A stretch of DNA of 64,000 nucleotides from an uncultured Verrucomicrobia subdivision 3 bacterium. GTDB lineage: Bacteria; Verrucomicrobiota; Verrucomicrobiae; Limisphaerales; UBA11358. A model generated the notes under the pieces. That model saw nothing but the letters and a program-made list of their open reading frames with translations, made no database searches and was not told the origin of the DNA. Position numbers and translations under genes: made by a program. How positions within the stretch are numbered: the stretch's first letter is position 1; every line of letters begins with the position of its first letter. This document shows positions 53,769 to 62,564 of the stretch, piece by piece. The stretch spans positions 1 to 64,000 of the forward strand of contig CAINDH010000132.1 in NCBI GenBank assembly GCA_903847285.1, in the 5' to 3' direction.

Positions 53769-55037
53769 TTACCCGTTCGCAGATGTTTGCCGAAAGTGTT
53801 TATTCAAAGTTTCTGCCGTCACTTCCTTTTCCCAGCGGCTGATGGCGACGGTGGCGACGCCGTTGCCGATGAGGTTGGTGAATGAGCGGCATTGGCTCAT
53901 CAACCGGTCAATGCCTACCAACAGCGCAAGCGATTCAATCGGCACGCTGGGCACGGCGGCGAGCGTCGCAGCGAGACAGATGAAACCCGCGCCGGTCACG
54001 CCGCTTGAGCCTTTCGAGGTGATCATCGCCACGACCAGCAGGCTGATTTGGTGCGATAAATCCATTGGGGTGTTGGTGGCTTGTGCGAGGAAAACCGCCG
54101 CCATCGCCATGTAAATGTTCGTGCCGTCGAGATTGAAACTGTAGCCGGTCGGGATGACGAGACCGACGGTGGATTCCGCGCAGCCAAGCCGTTTCATCTT
54201 TTGAATCAGGCCGGGCATGGCGGTTTCTGATGAACTTGTGCCCAACACCAAAATTAATTCCTCCTTGATGAAGGCCAAGAACTGGAAAATAGAAAATCCG
54301 CTGAACCACGCGATGGCACCCAAGACCAGCACGACAAATAAAATTGCGGTGAGATAAAATCCGGCGATCAATTGAAACAGAAAGCTCAGCGAACGGACGC
54401 CGTTGCTGCCGACAGTGAAGGCCATCGCCCCGAAGACGCCGATGGGCGCAAACAGCACGACAATCTTCATGATACCAAAAAAAATCTGTGCGCCGGTCTC
54501 GATGGCGTGCAGCACGGGTTTGCCGCGCTCGCCCATTCCTTGAATGGCAAAAGCGACCAGCGCAGCCAAGAACAGCACCTGCAACAGATCGCCGGAGACA
54601 AACGCACCAAAAAAAGTTTTGGGAATAAGGTTCATCAGAAAATCCACCGTGTTCAAGGCATGCGCATTGGTCGCGTAGTTTTTGGTGAGGTTGGGATCGA
54701 GCGTAGCCGGGTCAATGTTGAAGCCTGCGCCGGGTTTGAGCACATTCACTACCACGAGGCCGATGATCAGTGCGAGCGTGGAGACGACTTCAAAATAGAG
54801 CAGGGTCTTACCGCCGACACGGCCAAGTTTTTTGAGGTCGCCCATCGAGGCGATGCCGTGGACGACGGTGCAGAAAATTATTGGCGCGATCAGCAGCTTC
54901 ACCAGATTGATGAAAGCGTCGCCCAGCGGCTTCAGCTTGACACCCATTTCTGGACAGAAAAAACCAAAGGCGATGCCAGCCAGCAGAGCGGCCAATACCC
55001 AAACATAAAGCTGCTGGTGGAGGCGTTGAGATTTCAT
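53769..55037 (-). CDS. dctA: DctA-type C4-dicarboxylate/proton symporter
   Basis: Inner-membrane DAACS transporter for succinate, fumarate, malate and possibly aspartate. It is closer to DctA than to GltT: HP1 reads LGTSSSETAMPGLIQKMKRLGC, split here as GTSSSETAMP and KMKRLGC, then VVGLVIPTGYSFNLDGTNIYM-like wording, and the C-terminal DLSHQISLLVVAMITSKGSSG region with IDRLMSQCRSFTNLIGNGVA. 422 residues is close to E. coli DctA. It heads a reverse-strand operon with three hydrolases. The window therefore holds two DAACS carriers, each next to secreted hydrolases. Confidence 0.93.
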   Translation of the reverse strand: MKSQRLHQQLYVWVLAALLAGIAFGFFCPEMGVKLKPLGDAFINLVKLLIAPIIFCTVVHGIASMGDLKKLGRVGGKTLLYFEVVSTLALIIGLVVVNVLKPGAGFNIDPATLDPNLTKNYATNAHALNTVDFLMNLIPKTFFGAFVSGDLLQVLFLAALVAFAIQGMGERGKPVLHAIETGAQIFFGIMKIVVLFAPIGVFGAMAFTVGSNGVRSLSFLFQLIAGFYLTAILFVVLVLGAIAWFSGFSIFQFLAFIKEELILVLGTSSSETAMPGLIQKMKRLGCAESTVGLVIPTGYSFNLDGTNIYMAMAAVFLAQATNTPMDLSHQISLLVVAMITSKGSSGVTGAGFICLAATLAAVPSVPIESLALLVGIDRLMSQCRSFTNLIGNGVATVAISRWEKEVTAETLNKHFRQTSANG

Positions 55038-55071
55038 CGGCGGAGCGGTTCCATTTCAAGGCGCGCTGGTT

Positions 55072-55404
55072 TTACAGCCGCGATAATACGTGGTGACGCT
55101 GGAACATCAACTCTTGAGGCAGAGTGAAGTTGAGTTTTGAAAATAATTCTTCCTGCGAATGAATTTCGCTCCGCCACTCCTCGTGGGCGACCTCGTCGGG
55201 ATGTAAGTGGCGACGATAAAGGTCCAGCCGTTTTTCCTGATTGAAGCGGAGGGGACTTCTTTTCTCAGTGGGCTTGTTGTTGAGTCCTTGCTTTTCCGAC
55301 TCCGAGCCATGACGCCATACCGACTGACACAGTTCCAGCATGGTTTTTATCCACTCATGGATGAATGAATACGTCAGCGGGTTGGGACTCAGGTTTTTCG
55401 ACAT
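55072..55404 (-). CDS. Small hypothetical protein upstream of dctA
   Basis: A 110-residue reverse-strand frame from ATG 55404, ending 34 bases before the dctA start. The composition is protein-like (YSFIHEWIKTMLELC, then LDLYRRHLHPDEVAHEEW), with balanced charge and no membrane segment. I do not recognise a family. Nothing overlaps it on the other strand. The 330 bases beyond it, up to the GT9 gene, show no other convincing gene and probably carry the divergent promoters. Confidence 0.42.
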   Translation of the reverse strand: MSKNLSPNPLTYSFIHEWIKTMLELCQSVWRHGSESEKQGLNNKPTEKRSPLRFNQEKRLDLYRRHLHPDEVAHEEWRSEIHSQEELFSKLNFTLPQELMFQRHHVLSRL

Positions 55405-55733
55405 GGGCCACATGGATGAATGTTTTTGCCCGGGCGATTTGGAAATACGATTCCAGCATAGCGCGGTGGAAGGAATCTAGCTGGCTTCGGAAAATCCGAA
55501 ATAGTGTCTTTGTGCTATATTTAAAACTTGGCGAACCACGGATTTGACAGCGGCACAGGCATGCCGCGGCTCGCATCGTATAACGATGCTCCCAACAGCT
55601 GAAAATTTTGAGGGGTTTGATGCTTGATTCCGCCGCCGCCAGTCTTGGCCCTCCGCTCCGCTGTGAACTCCGATTCGGACATAATTCAGGTTTCAGTTTC
55701 ACATTTCCTAGTTCGTTTTGCATACTCCGCGCC

Positions 55734-56759
55734 GTGGTCGACAAAAAAAGGGAGCCCTCACGCTTCGCCGCCCAGTTCGCGCGGCACGCGTCCGCGTTTG
55801 CTTACGTCCTGCGCGAAGTCCTGCCGGTAATTTTAACAACCGGGCGGCGGCCAGTGATTTTTTCTCGCTTCATCGGTATGGGTGACATCATCTGCACCAT
55901 ACCTGCCACGCGCGAACTGATGAAGCGGCATCCCGGCGCGACGTTTATTTACAACTGTCATCAGGATTTTGCCGCCGTGCCAGGCATTGCCGCCGTTGCG
56001 GCTCGGGTGACTTCATTTCCAGATGTGGGGTTGGTTGGACACTGGTATCGATTTTTGCTCGGCGGCTTTTACCATTTTGCGCATGGTGATGATATACCTG
56101 GCCAAGCCGCGCAGGAGCCAATGGTCATGGAGTTTTGTCGTCAATTCTCAGTGTCGGTCACGGATGAACATCCGTTGCTCGAGGCAACTTTCGCGGCGCG
56201 CGCGAATGCCATTGCATTGCTGGCAGGGGAAAAATTGAATGCAGACCAACTTGTCATCATCCATTGTGGTCCAAGCTGGACCGTGAAGGAATGGCCTCAG
56301 GAACATTGGGCAAAACTGGTGGCGCTACTGCGTGAACGCGGCTTCACAAATATCGCTCAGGTGGGAGTGGGCCGCTATCTCACGGTCGGAAGCGTCGCTG
56401 TCACTCCGGTTCCGGGCGCGGTGTCGCTGCTGGACAAACTTTCAGTGGAAGAATGTATCGCGGTCATCGCCCAAGCAAAATTATTTGTCGGCATTGACTC
56501 CGGGTTGCTGCACCTTGCCGCCGCCACGCGCACGGCTTCGGTGGCCGTTTGGGGGCCGACGGATCCGCGACTGTTTTATGCCGAGAAATTTCGCGGCGGA
56601 TTTTTGCGCGCCAACGTGGATTGCGCCGGCTGCGAACACCTAAAGCCGCGCACGCATTGGTTTGCAAATTGTCCGTTCGAAATAAAGTGCATGAAAGCAA
56701 TCGCGCCAGAGGACGTCTTGCAAGTCTGTTTGAAAACGCTGGGCCAGCGGGCGGATTAA
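55734..56759 (+). CDS. Glycosyltransferase family 9 (heptosyltransferase-like)
   Basis: A GT-B enzyme of the ADP-heptose:LPS heptosyltransferase family. The N-terminal domain starts with PVIFSRFIGMGDIICTIPATRELMKRHPG (core RFIGMGDIICTIPA); the C-terminal domain has IIHCGPSWTVKEWPQEHW, then LFVGIDSGLLHLAAATRTASV and WGPTDPRLF, the donor-binding signature. A CAGC/C cysteine cluster lies near the C-terminus. I choose GTG 55734 because earlier in-frame codons (from 55608) read as non-coding. A role in LPS core or other envelope glycan is inferred from the family and from the following methyltransferase and GT4 genes. Confidence 0.88.
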   Translation: MVDKKREPSRFAAQFARHASAFAYVLREVLPVILTTGRRPVIFSRFIGMGDIICTIPATRELMKRHPGATFIYNCHQDFAAVPGIAAVAARVTSFPDVGLVGHWYRFLLGGFYHFAHGDDIPGQAAQEPMVMEFCRQFSVSVTDEHPLLEATFAARANAIALLAGEKLNADQLVIIHCGPSWTVKEWPQEHWAKLVALLRERGFTNIAQVGVGRYLTVGSVAVTPVPGAVSLLDKLSVEECIAVIAQAKLFVGIDSGLLHLAAATRTASVAVWGPTDPRLFYAEKFRGGFLRANVDCAGCEHLKPRTHWFANCPFEIKCMKAIAPEDVLQVCLKTLGQRAD

Positions 56760-56838
56760 TTGGCGGCTGTGGCCACCCCGCGCTTTTTGCTTGGCGCACT
56801 GTTATTATCGGCGAAAATAGATTTGATTCCGAGTTACT

Positions 56839-57621
56839 ATGTCACTCAAGCATCTTGTTCCAAAAAAATTGCGCGGGCCCGTCAACCGGTGCCGCCTTCA
56901 AGCATTGGCGGTTGTAAAAAAAACCGGGCATGCGTTGGGTCTGGGGAAACTTATCTGGCAGAACGCGCTCCCATCCGAAGTTGGATTTTGGGAGGACTAT
57001 CTGAAGAGCCACGGCAAATCTTGCAACGCTGAGGTGGAGTTTCAATTTCGCACAGATTCGCAGGCGGCCATGCAGCCCTGGCTGTGCGAATTGCTCGAGT
57101 GCCCCGCCGGCGCGCCCGTGCGCGTGCTCGATGTAGGTGCCGGACCGTTGACGTGGGTGGGGAAAAAATGGCCGGGTCACACGGTGGAAATCATAGCGAT
57201 TGATCCGTTGGCTGACGCTTACAATCAAATCATGCAGCAGCACAGCATCGCCCCGCCTGTTCGCACGCAAAAAGGCGACGGCGAAGAAATTGTGAAAATG
57301 TTCGGGCGCGACCAGTTCGATCTGGCGTTCGCGCGCAACTGCCTCGATCACGCCTACGATGCCATGCTCGCCGTGACGAGCATGATCGAGGCAACCAAGC
57401 CCGGTGGAATTATTTTTCTCTGGCACAACGAGGACGAAGCCGAACAGTTGCACTACGATGGCCTACACCAGTGGAATTTTCGCCTGCAAAACAATGAGCT
57501 GCTCGTCTGGAAAGGCGGGCGGGTATTGAACGTCAACCAGTCATTTGGAGCACGACTACAAGTCATCCGGTGCGCACGTATTGACGGGATGATTCAAGCC
57601 GTCTATCGCAAAGTGAAATAA
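56839..57621 (+). CDS. Class I SAM-dependent methyltransferase-like protein
   Basis: A 260-residue cytoplasmic protein. Motif I is VRVLDVGAGPLTWVG near residue 95, the acidic end of strand 2 is IIAIDPLADAYN, and DQFDLAFARNCLDHAYD is motif IV-like, then KPGGIIFLWHNEDEA. A basic N-terminal extension of about 45 residues precedes the fold. It lies between two glycosyltransferase genes, so methylation of a glycan or glycolipid is plausible. The start ATG is clear; the 79-base gap to the GT9 gene suggests co-transcription. Confidence 0.85.
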   Translation: MSLKHLVPKKLRGPVNRCRLQALAVVKKTGHALGLGKLIWQNALPSEVGFWEDYLKSHGKSCNAEVEFQFRTDSQAAMQPWLCELLECPAGAPVRVLDVGAGPLTWVGKKWPGHTVEIIAIDPLADAYNQIMQQHSIAPPVRTQKGDGEEIVKMFGRDQFDLAFARNCLDHAYDAMLAVTSMIEATKPGGIIFLWHNEDEAEQLHYDGLHQWNFRLQNNELLVWKGGRVLNVNQSFGARLQVIRCARIDGMIQAVYRKVK

Positions 57622-57637
57622 CTTTCGGCCGAAACCC

Positions 57638-58840
57638 TTGTCCACCTTGCGCGTTCTTGTCGTCACCAATCTTTATCCTCCGCAGCACGTCGGCGGATAT
57701 GAACTGGGTTGCCGTGACGTGGTGGAAAAACTTCGCGCTCGCGCTCATACTGTGCATGTGCTTACGAGCAGCTTCCGCAATGGCAAAACGGAAAATCCGG
57801 CGGAGGAAAAAAACGTGGAGCGCACGCTGCAATTCAGGGGCGCGGCAGAAGATCTGTGGCCTGACAAAAAAACTGAGTGCCGCAAGTTCGTGACAGCGGT
57901 GAAATCATTTTCGCCCGACGTGGTTTATTTTTGGAATCAGGCAGGTCTATCACTTTGGCTGCCGTTTGCGGCGCACTGGCACGGCTGCCGCATGGCGTTT
58001 TTTTTGTCGGATACTAATTTTGTTTCGTGGCGCGTCGGCGCGTGGCTACTTGAGGCGTCGCGTAAAATTCCGTTGGTGCGCGCGCTGTTTGGAAAAACGT
58101 TTCTCGTGTGCGGCTGGCCAGTGGTGGAGAACCGGACGTGTCATTTTTGTAGCGACTTCATCCGGCAAACGGCGGTGAAAAGCAGCGTTGCGTTTGCGCC
58201 ACGCAATTCCATCGTGGCGCACTGGGGGATCGAGCCGGCGGAATTTATTGCGGCCCCGCGTCCACGTTGGCCGGTAAAAAAACTGCTCTACGCCGGGCAG
58301 ATGATTCCACAAAAAGGCATCCATACGGCCATCGCCGCGCTTGGCTTGTTGGCTCAGCAAAAAGATTTTTCCGGCCTCACACTCTCCATAGCCGGCGGCG
58401 GGATGCGTCCGGACTACGAACAAAAATTGCGCGAGCTCGTGGCGCAGCTGGGTATCGCTGGCAAAATAAATTTTCTTGGTCGAATCCCCCGTGCCGAGCT
58501 TTCACGCGTATATGCAGAGCATGACGTTTTGATTTTCCCGTCCGAGTGGGACGAGCCCTTTGCCATCACGCCGTTGGAGGCCATTGCGAGCGGGCTGAAT
58601 GTGGTTGGCACTACAACGGGCGGCAGCGGCGAGCTGTTCCGTAACCGCGAGACGGCGATGACCTTCGCGGCGGGCGACGCGGCGGATTGTGCGAGAGCCA
58701 TTCGCGAGTTGTGCGCCGACCAGGAGCTATCTGAAAAAATTTCCTTCAACGCTCGCCTTGAAGTCCGCAGCGCACACACGTTGGATGCGATGGTGGACAA
58801 GATTGAGCAAAGTCTGCTAGTGGAGTGCAGAGAAACGTAG
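57638..58840 (+). CDS. Glycosyltransferase family 4
   Basis: A 400-residue GT-B retaining glycosyltransferase. The N-terminal acceptor domain starts LRVLVVTNLYPPQHVGGYELG with the Gly-rich loop of GT4 (core YPPQHVGGYE). The C-terminal donor domain has LLYAGQMIPQKGIHTAIAAL, then GKINFLGRIPRAELSRVY and the EX7E-type segment SEWDEPFAITPLEAIASG. It contains a cysteine pair in CHFC near residue 170. The start appears to be TTG 57638, 16 bases after the methyltransferase stop. Its acceptor is probably the same envelope glycan as that of the neighbouring GT9 enzyme. Confidence 0.92.
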   Translation: MSTLRVLVVTNLYPPQHVGGYELGCRDVVEKLRARAHTVHVLTSSFRNGKTENPAEEKNVERTLQFRGAAEDLWPDKKTECRKFVTAVKSFSPDVVYFWNQAGLSLWLPFAAHWHGCRMAFFLSDTNFVSWRVGAWLLEASRKIPLVRALFGKTFLVCGWPVVENRTCHFCSDFIRQTAVKSSVAFAPRNSIVAHWGIEPAEFIAAPRPRWPVKKLLYAGQMIPQKGIHTAIAALGLLAQQKDFSGLTLSIAGGGMRPDYEQKLRELVAQLGIAGKINFLGRIPRAELSRVYAEHDVLIFPSEWDEPFAITPLEAIASGLNVVGTTTGGSGELFRNRETAMTFAAGDAADCARAIRELCADQELSEKISFNARLEVRSAHTLDAMVDKIEQSLLVECRET

Positions 58841-58910
58841 GGCTTGTCGCTTCGCGAGTCGTTGTAAATCAGAAACGCGCTTGCTGGCCAGCGTCGGAGC
58901 TAGCCAAACT

Positions 58911-59648
58911 TTATAATTTCAGCTTCCGGAAAATCGTTTCAGGGATCAGTTTTATGATGAGCATGATCCAGCGCCAGAACCACGGCGTGTAAATCACAGA
59001 CTTGCCATTTTCCGCCGCGCGCACGATGTCGCCTGCGACTTTTTCTGGCGTCGCCATCAACAAGCCTTTTTTCAGATGTGCGGTCATCGGCGTGTCCACG
59101 AAGCCGGGCTTCACGGTCAGCACGTTCACGCCGTGTGGGTGCAACCGATTGCGCAGGCCCTGTAAAAAAGCTGTTAATCCGGCTTTCGTGGAGCCGTAGA
59201 TGTAATTGCTCTGCCGGCCGCGATCGCCGGCCACGGACGAAATTGCGATGATGCTGCCGGATTTTTGCGCTTCAAAAAAATTTCCGAGGTGCGTGAGAAA
59301 CGAAATCGCGCCTAATAGGTTCGTTCGGAATTCCGCCTCGGTCAGCGCGAAATCTTTCTCACATCCTTGCTGATCGCCGAGTGAGCCGTGGCAAAGAAAT
59401 GCAGCGTCCAGTCCGCCGAGCGTTTTCGCGGCGTGTGCGATGGCAGCGGCGTGTGCGGGAAAATCATCGAAGTTGATGATGCCAGTCGTGACGTTTACGC
59501 CGTGTCGTGTTTTTAAATCGGCGGCGACAAGATTTAATTTCGACTCCGAGCGTCCAAGCAGGAACAGTTGCGCGCCCTGTTGTGCCAGTCGCGCGGCGAT
59601 GGCCTGCGCAATGGCCGAGGTTGCACCGATGATGAGGACTTTTTTCAT
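58911..59648 (-). CDS. DprE2-like short-chain dehydrogenase (keto-pentofuranosyl reductase)
   Basis: A 245-residue SDR: NAD(P)-binding GATSAIAQAIA near the N-terminus, Ser137/138 in AISSVAGDRGRQS, catalytic Tyr151 and Lys155 in YGSTKAG. The C-terminus has a hydrophobic helix (WFWRWIMLIIKLIP), as in DprE2 proteins. In mycobacteria DprE2 reduces decaprenyl-phospho-2-keto-arabinose to decaprenyl-phospho-arabinose. The call rests on the pairing with a DprE1-like gene, which it overlaps by four bases; alone it would be a generic SDR. Third gene of a reverse-strand cassette with HAD-UbiA and DprE1-like proteins. Confidence 0.85.
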   Translation of the reverse strand: MKKVLIIGATSAIAQAIAARLAQQGAQLFLLGRSESKLNLVAADLKTRHGVNVTTGIINFDDFPAHAAAIAHAAKTLGGLDAAFLCHGSLGDQQGCEKDFALTEAEFRTNLLGAISFLTHLGNFFEAQKSGSIIAISSVAGDRGRQSNYIYGSTKAGLTAFLQGLRNRLHPHGVNVLTVKPGFVDTPMTAHLKKGLLMATPEKVAGDIVRAAENGKSVIYTPWFWRWIMLIIKLIPETIFRKLKL

Positions 59649-60964
59649 AAATTGTTTTGCGCCACGCGCCGCCAGAAGCTAGACGAGAACGCGGGGTCAA
59701 TGAATGCGCGGAATTTTTCCGCGTTCGGATACGTCTGAAAAAAACATTCCGCTGGCATCCGCGCATCTTTCGCAGGATAGAATCGTCCGCCAGCCGCTAG
59801 CACTACGCGATCAAGCTCGCGGAAAAGCTCCAGCGTGCGTGCGCCCTGATTGGCAAAATCCAGCGCGAGCGTCACGCCGGGGAACGGAAACGACATCAGT
59901 CCGGGCGACGCCAGCGCACCAAACATTTTCAGCACGGCGAGGAATGATCCCTGTCCGGAACGCGCGATACGCTCGAAAATTTCGCGGATGGCGGACGCGT
60001 CCGAAGTCTGCGGCACAACGAATTGATACTGAAAAAACCCGCGCCGGCCGTAGATGCGGTTCCAGTGGTGGACACCGTCGAGCGGATAAAAAAACGGCTC
60101 ATAGTGCTGCGCCGAATGCGTAGTTCGACCGAGAACTTGCGTGTAGTAAAGTGTGTTAAACGCTTTTACGGACAAGTGGTTCAGCGCGGTGGCGGGGAAA
60201 TCTATCGGCACGCCCAGCTTCGGTGGACGATGCGCCGTGAGTGGGCCGGCAGCGGCATGATTACCGCGCATGAAAAGTCCGCGCCCCAGATTTTTTCCGC
60301 TCGCGAGGCAGTCCACCCACGCAACCGTGTGTTCAAAATCTGTGTCGGACGCGTCGGAAATCTCAAAAAATTCATCAAGGCCGCCGAACTTGATTGTCTC
60401 TGTCTCAATCAATGCGCTCGAAATTTTTCGCAGCGAAAATTCCGCCCAAGTGATGAGGCCGGTGAGGCCGAGTCCGCCAATCGTCGCAGCGAATAAATCG
60501 GAGTTTTCCGTGGGTGAACAAATTCGCCGGCTGCCATCCGAACGTAGCAATTCAAAACAGCGGACGTGCCGGCCAAAGGTTCCGGCGCGGTGATGGTTTT
60601 TCCCGTGGACATCGTTTGCAATCGCGCCGCCGACGGTGATGAATTTGGTTCCCGGCGTCATCGGCAGAAACCAGCCGCGCGGCACGGCGAATTTCAAAAT
60701 AGCATCAAGGCTAGCACCGGTTTCGCAACGTAGCACACCGGTTTGCGAATTGAAATCGAGTAGGTGATTCATCGCGGGCGTGGGCATCAGCACGCCGTTA
60801 TCATTGAGTCCGCAATCGCCGTAGCTGCGACCAAGCCCGCGCGCCAGAATTTTTTTGCCGCCAGAATCAGGCAGCGAATCGCTGCTCCAGACGATGGGCA
60901 GCAGGCGTGATTTGCTGGCGGGGAAGCGTCCCCAGCTCTCGACGGATTGGAGCGCGTTGGTCAT
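59645..60964 (-). CDS. DprE1-like FAD-dependent oxidase (polyprenyl-phospho-ribose 2'-oxidase)
   Basis: A 439-residue VAO-type flavoprotein. ARGLGRSYGD (41-50) and TPGTKFITVGGAIANDVHGK (103-122) bind FAD, followed by NHHRAGTFG, where mycobacterial DprE1 has NHHSAGSFG with a catalytic His. The substrate domain carries SFPFPGVTLALDF (358-370) and AKDARMPAECF, with Lys399 matching DprE1 Lys418. Where Mycobacterium tuberculosis has Cys387 (benzothiazinone target), this protein has Ala367. It overlaps its neighbours by four bases on both sides. Function as the first epimerisation half-reaction is inferred from the family and cassette. Confidence 0.88.
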   Translation of the reverse strand: MTNALQSVESWGRFPASKSRLLPIVWSSDSLPDSGGKKILARGLGRSYGDCGLNDNGVLMPTPAMNHLLDFNSQTGVLRCETGASLDAILKFAVPRGWFLPMTPGTKFITVGGAIANDVHGKNHHRAGTFGRHVRCFELLRSDGSRRICSPTENSDLFAATIGGLGLTGLITWAEFSLRKISSALIETETIKFGGLDEFFEISDASDTDFEHTVAWVDCLASGKNLGRGLFMRGNHAAAGPLTAHRPPKLGVPIDFPATALNHLSVKAFNTLYYTQVLGRTTHSAQHYEPFFYPLDGVHHWNRIYGRRGFFQYQFVVPQTSDASAIREIFERIARSGQGSFLAVLKMFGALASPGLMSFPFPGVTLALDFANQGARTLELFRELDRVVLAAGGRFYPAKDARMPAECFFQTYPNAEKFRAFIDPAFSSSFWRRVAQNNL

Positions 60965-62394
60965 TTGGGGCCGGCGCAGAAACCGATGACGGCGATGAGC
61001 GCGGCGACTAGCCAGCTTTGCTTGTCGCGCAGCGCGAAGAGAATTGGGTCGTCATGCAGATGGCCGCGATGCGCGAGCAGCCACACGCGGCTGATCCAAT
61101 AGAACAATACCGGGCACGCGAGCCAAAGAAATTGTGGCGTGTGATACAACGCGGTGACGCTGGGATGCGTGATATACATAGCCAGCACCAGCACCGAAAG
61201 ATAACCGCTGCCCACGCCCATGCTGCTGACGAGTTCTGTGTCGCCGCTGACGTAGGCGCGGCCTTTTACTTTGGCGTCAGGCTGACCGCGCAGCAGGCGC
61301 AGTTCGGTGAATCGTTTCGCGAACGCTAGACTCAAAAAGGCGAACAATGAAAACATCAGCAGCCAGTCGGATACCAAAACATCTGCGACCACGCCGCCCG
61401 CAAGCACGCGGATGCCATAAAGTCCGGCTAGCACCAGCACGTCGAGCAATTCGACTTGTTTCAAGCGCAGCGAATACAACAACGTGAGCAGATAATAAAT
61501 TCCAAACACCGCTGCGAAATTTTTGCCAACAAACAATGCCAGTCCAACGGCGATTGCCAGCAGCAGTGGCGCGAGCAGCAGGCCGGCAATGAGAGGAATT
61601 TTTCCAGCGGCGAACGGGCGGAATTTTTTTGAGTGATGATGCCGGTCCGCCTCCAAATCCAGCAAATCGTTGAGCAGATACACGCTCGATGCACCGATGC
61701 TGAACACCGCGATGCCGAGCAGCACGGGGATCAATTTTTCCGGCTCCATCCACTTGTGAGCGCCCATCAATGGAATGAGCAGTAGCAGGTTTTTTGACCA
61801 CTGATGCACGCGCAATGCCTTGGCCCAGTCTTTCATCGAAGCATTGGGGGATGGGAAAACGTGCGCGACTTTGGTGGTGGCGGCGGCACGATCCACCAAG
61901 TTTTTATCAGAACTGACGACGATGGCCGCGTGCGCTGCCGCCCACACTGGCAAATCCGTGGCGCTGTTGCCGGCGTAATCAAATTTCTTTTCGCCATATT
62001 TTTGAACGAGCGCGGCGGTTTTATTTTTCCCGGAGAGATTGTTCTGGCCGTCGCTGGCATGGATGTCGTCGAACAGATTCAGCCGCGACTGGATGGCATC
62101 CGCTATTTTTTTGTCGGCGGCGGTGGTAAGGATGAGCTTGCGGCCGCGAGTTTTTTCCGCATGGAGAAATTCGAGCAAGGCGTGATGCAGTGGCCAGGAA
62201 TAGATATTCAAGGCCAAGCGCTCGCCGATTTGCCGCTTCAAATTCGCACGGCCACCGAGCAGCCAGAACGGCGCGAGCAGGGCGACGAGCGGATTTTTTT
62301 TCAGCAGCAGGCAGAACGTTTCCGTAAGTGAATCCGACCGGAGCAAGGTGCCATCGAGGTCAACGCAGAGTGGAATTTTTTCGTCAGAGTTCAC
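60961..62394 (-). CDS. HAD phosphatase-UbiA prenyltransferase fusion (DPPR synthase-like)
   Basis: A 477-residue bifunctional-looking membrane protein. Residues 1-185 form a HAD phosphatase: D12 and D14 in VDLDGTLL, Lys in SGKNKTA, motif IV AGNSATDLPV (141-150). Residues 190-477 are a UbiA prenyltransferase with about eight helices; the Mg/prenyl-phosphate motif is NDLLDLEADRHHHSKKFRP (242-260), and a second acidic site lies in the later loop with KAR/GD sequence. Mycobacterial UbiA (Rv3806c) joins phosphoribosyl-PP to decaprenyl phosphate and a separate phosphatase removes the 5-phosphate; here the HAD domain could do that step. First gene of the DprE cassette. Confidence 0.88.
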   Translation of the reverse strand: MNSDEKIPLCVDLDGTLLRSDSLTETFCLLLKKNPLVALLAPFWLLGGRANLKRQIGERLALNIYSWPLHHALLEFLHAEKTRGRKLILTTAADKKIADAIQSRLNLFDDIHASDGQNNLSGKNKTAALVQKYGEKKFDYAGNSATDLPVWAAAHAAIVVSSDKNLVDRAAATTKVAHVFPSPNASMKDWAKALRVHQWSKNLLLLIPLMGAHKWMEPEKLIPVLLGIAVFSIGASSVYLLNDLLDLEADRHHHSKKFRPFAAGKIPLIAGLLLAPLLLAIAVGLALFVGKNFAAVFGIYYLLTLLYSLRLKQVELLDVLVLAGLYGIRVLAGGVVADVLVSDWLLMFSLFAFLSLAFAKRFTELRLLRGQPDAKVKGRAYVSGDTELVSSMGVGSGYLSVLVLAMYITHPSVTALYHTPQFLWLACPVLFYWISRVWLLAHRGHLHDDPILFALRDKQSWLVAALIAVIGFCAGPK

Positions 62395-62564
62395 GCGAAT
62401 GCAATTTCATTCATCATCCCCAACGCGAAACTTCAAAGCAAGCCGAACGGTGGCAGCACTGGGCGCGCCGATTCCTTGTTCACAGCCGTTGCCGCTACCC
62501 GTTGAAACACGACTGCTGGAAGCCACTGCTGTGTAGATTCTACTTGTGCGCTTGACGCTCGCGC

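Noticed and set aside
53769..55037. Calling this carrier a second glutamate symporter
   Set aside because: HP1 and C-terminal wording match DctA-type C4-dicarboxylate carriers better than GltT.
55355..55744. Reverse-strand open frame of 129 codons before the GT9 gene
   Set aside because: Cys/Ser/Arg-rich translation without protein-like pattern; overlaps the start of the GT9 gene.
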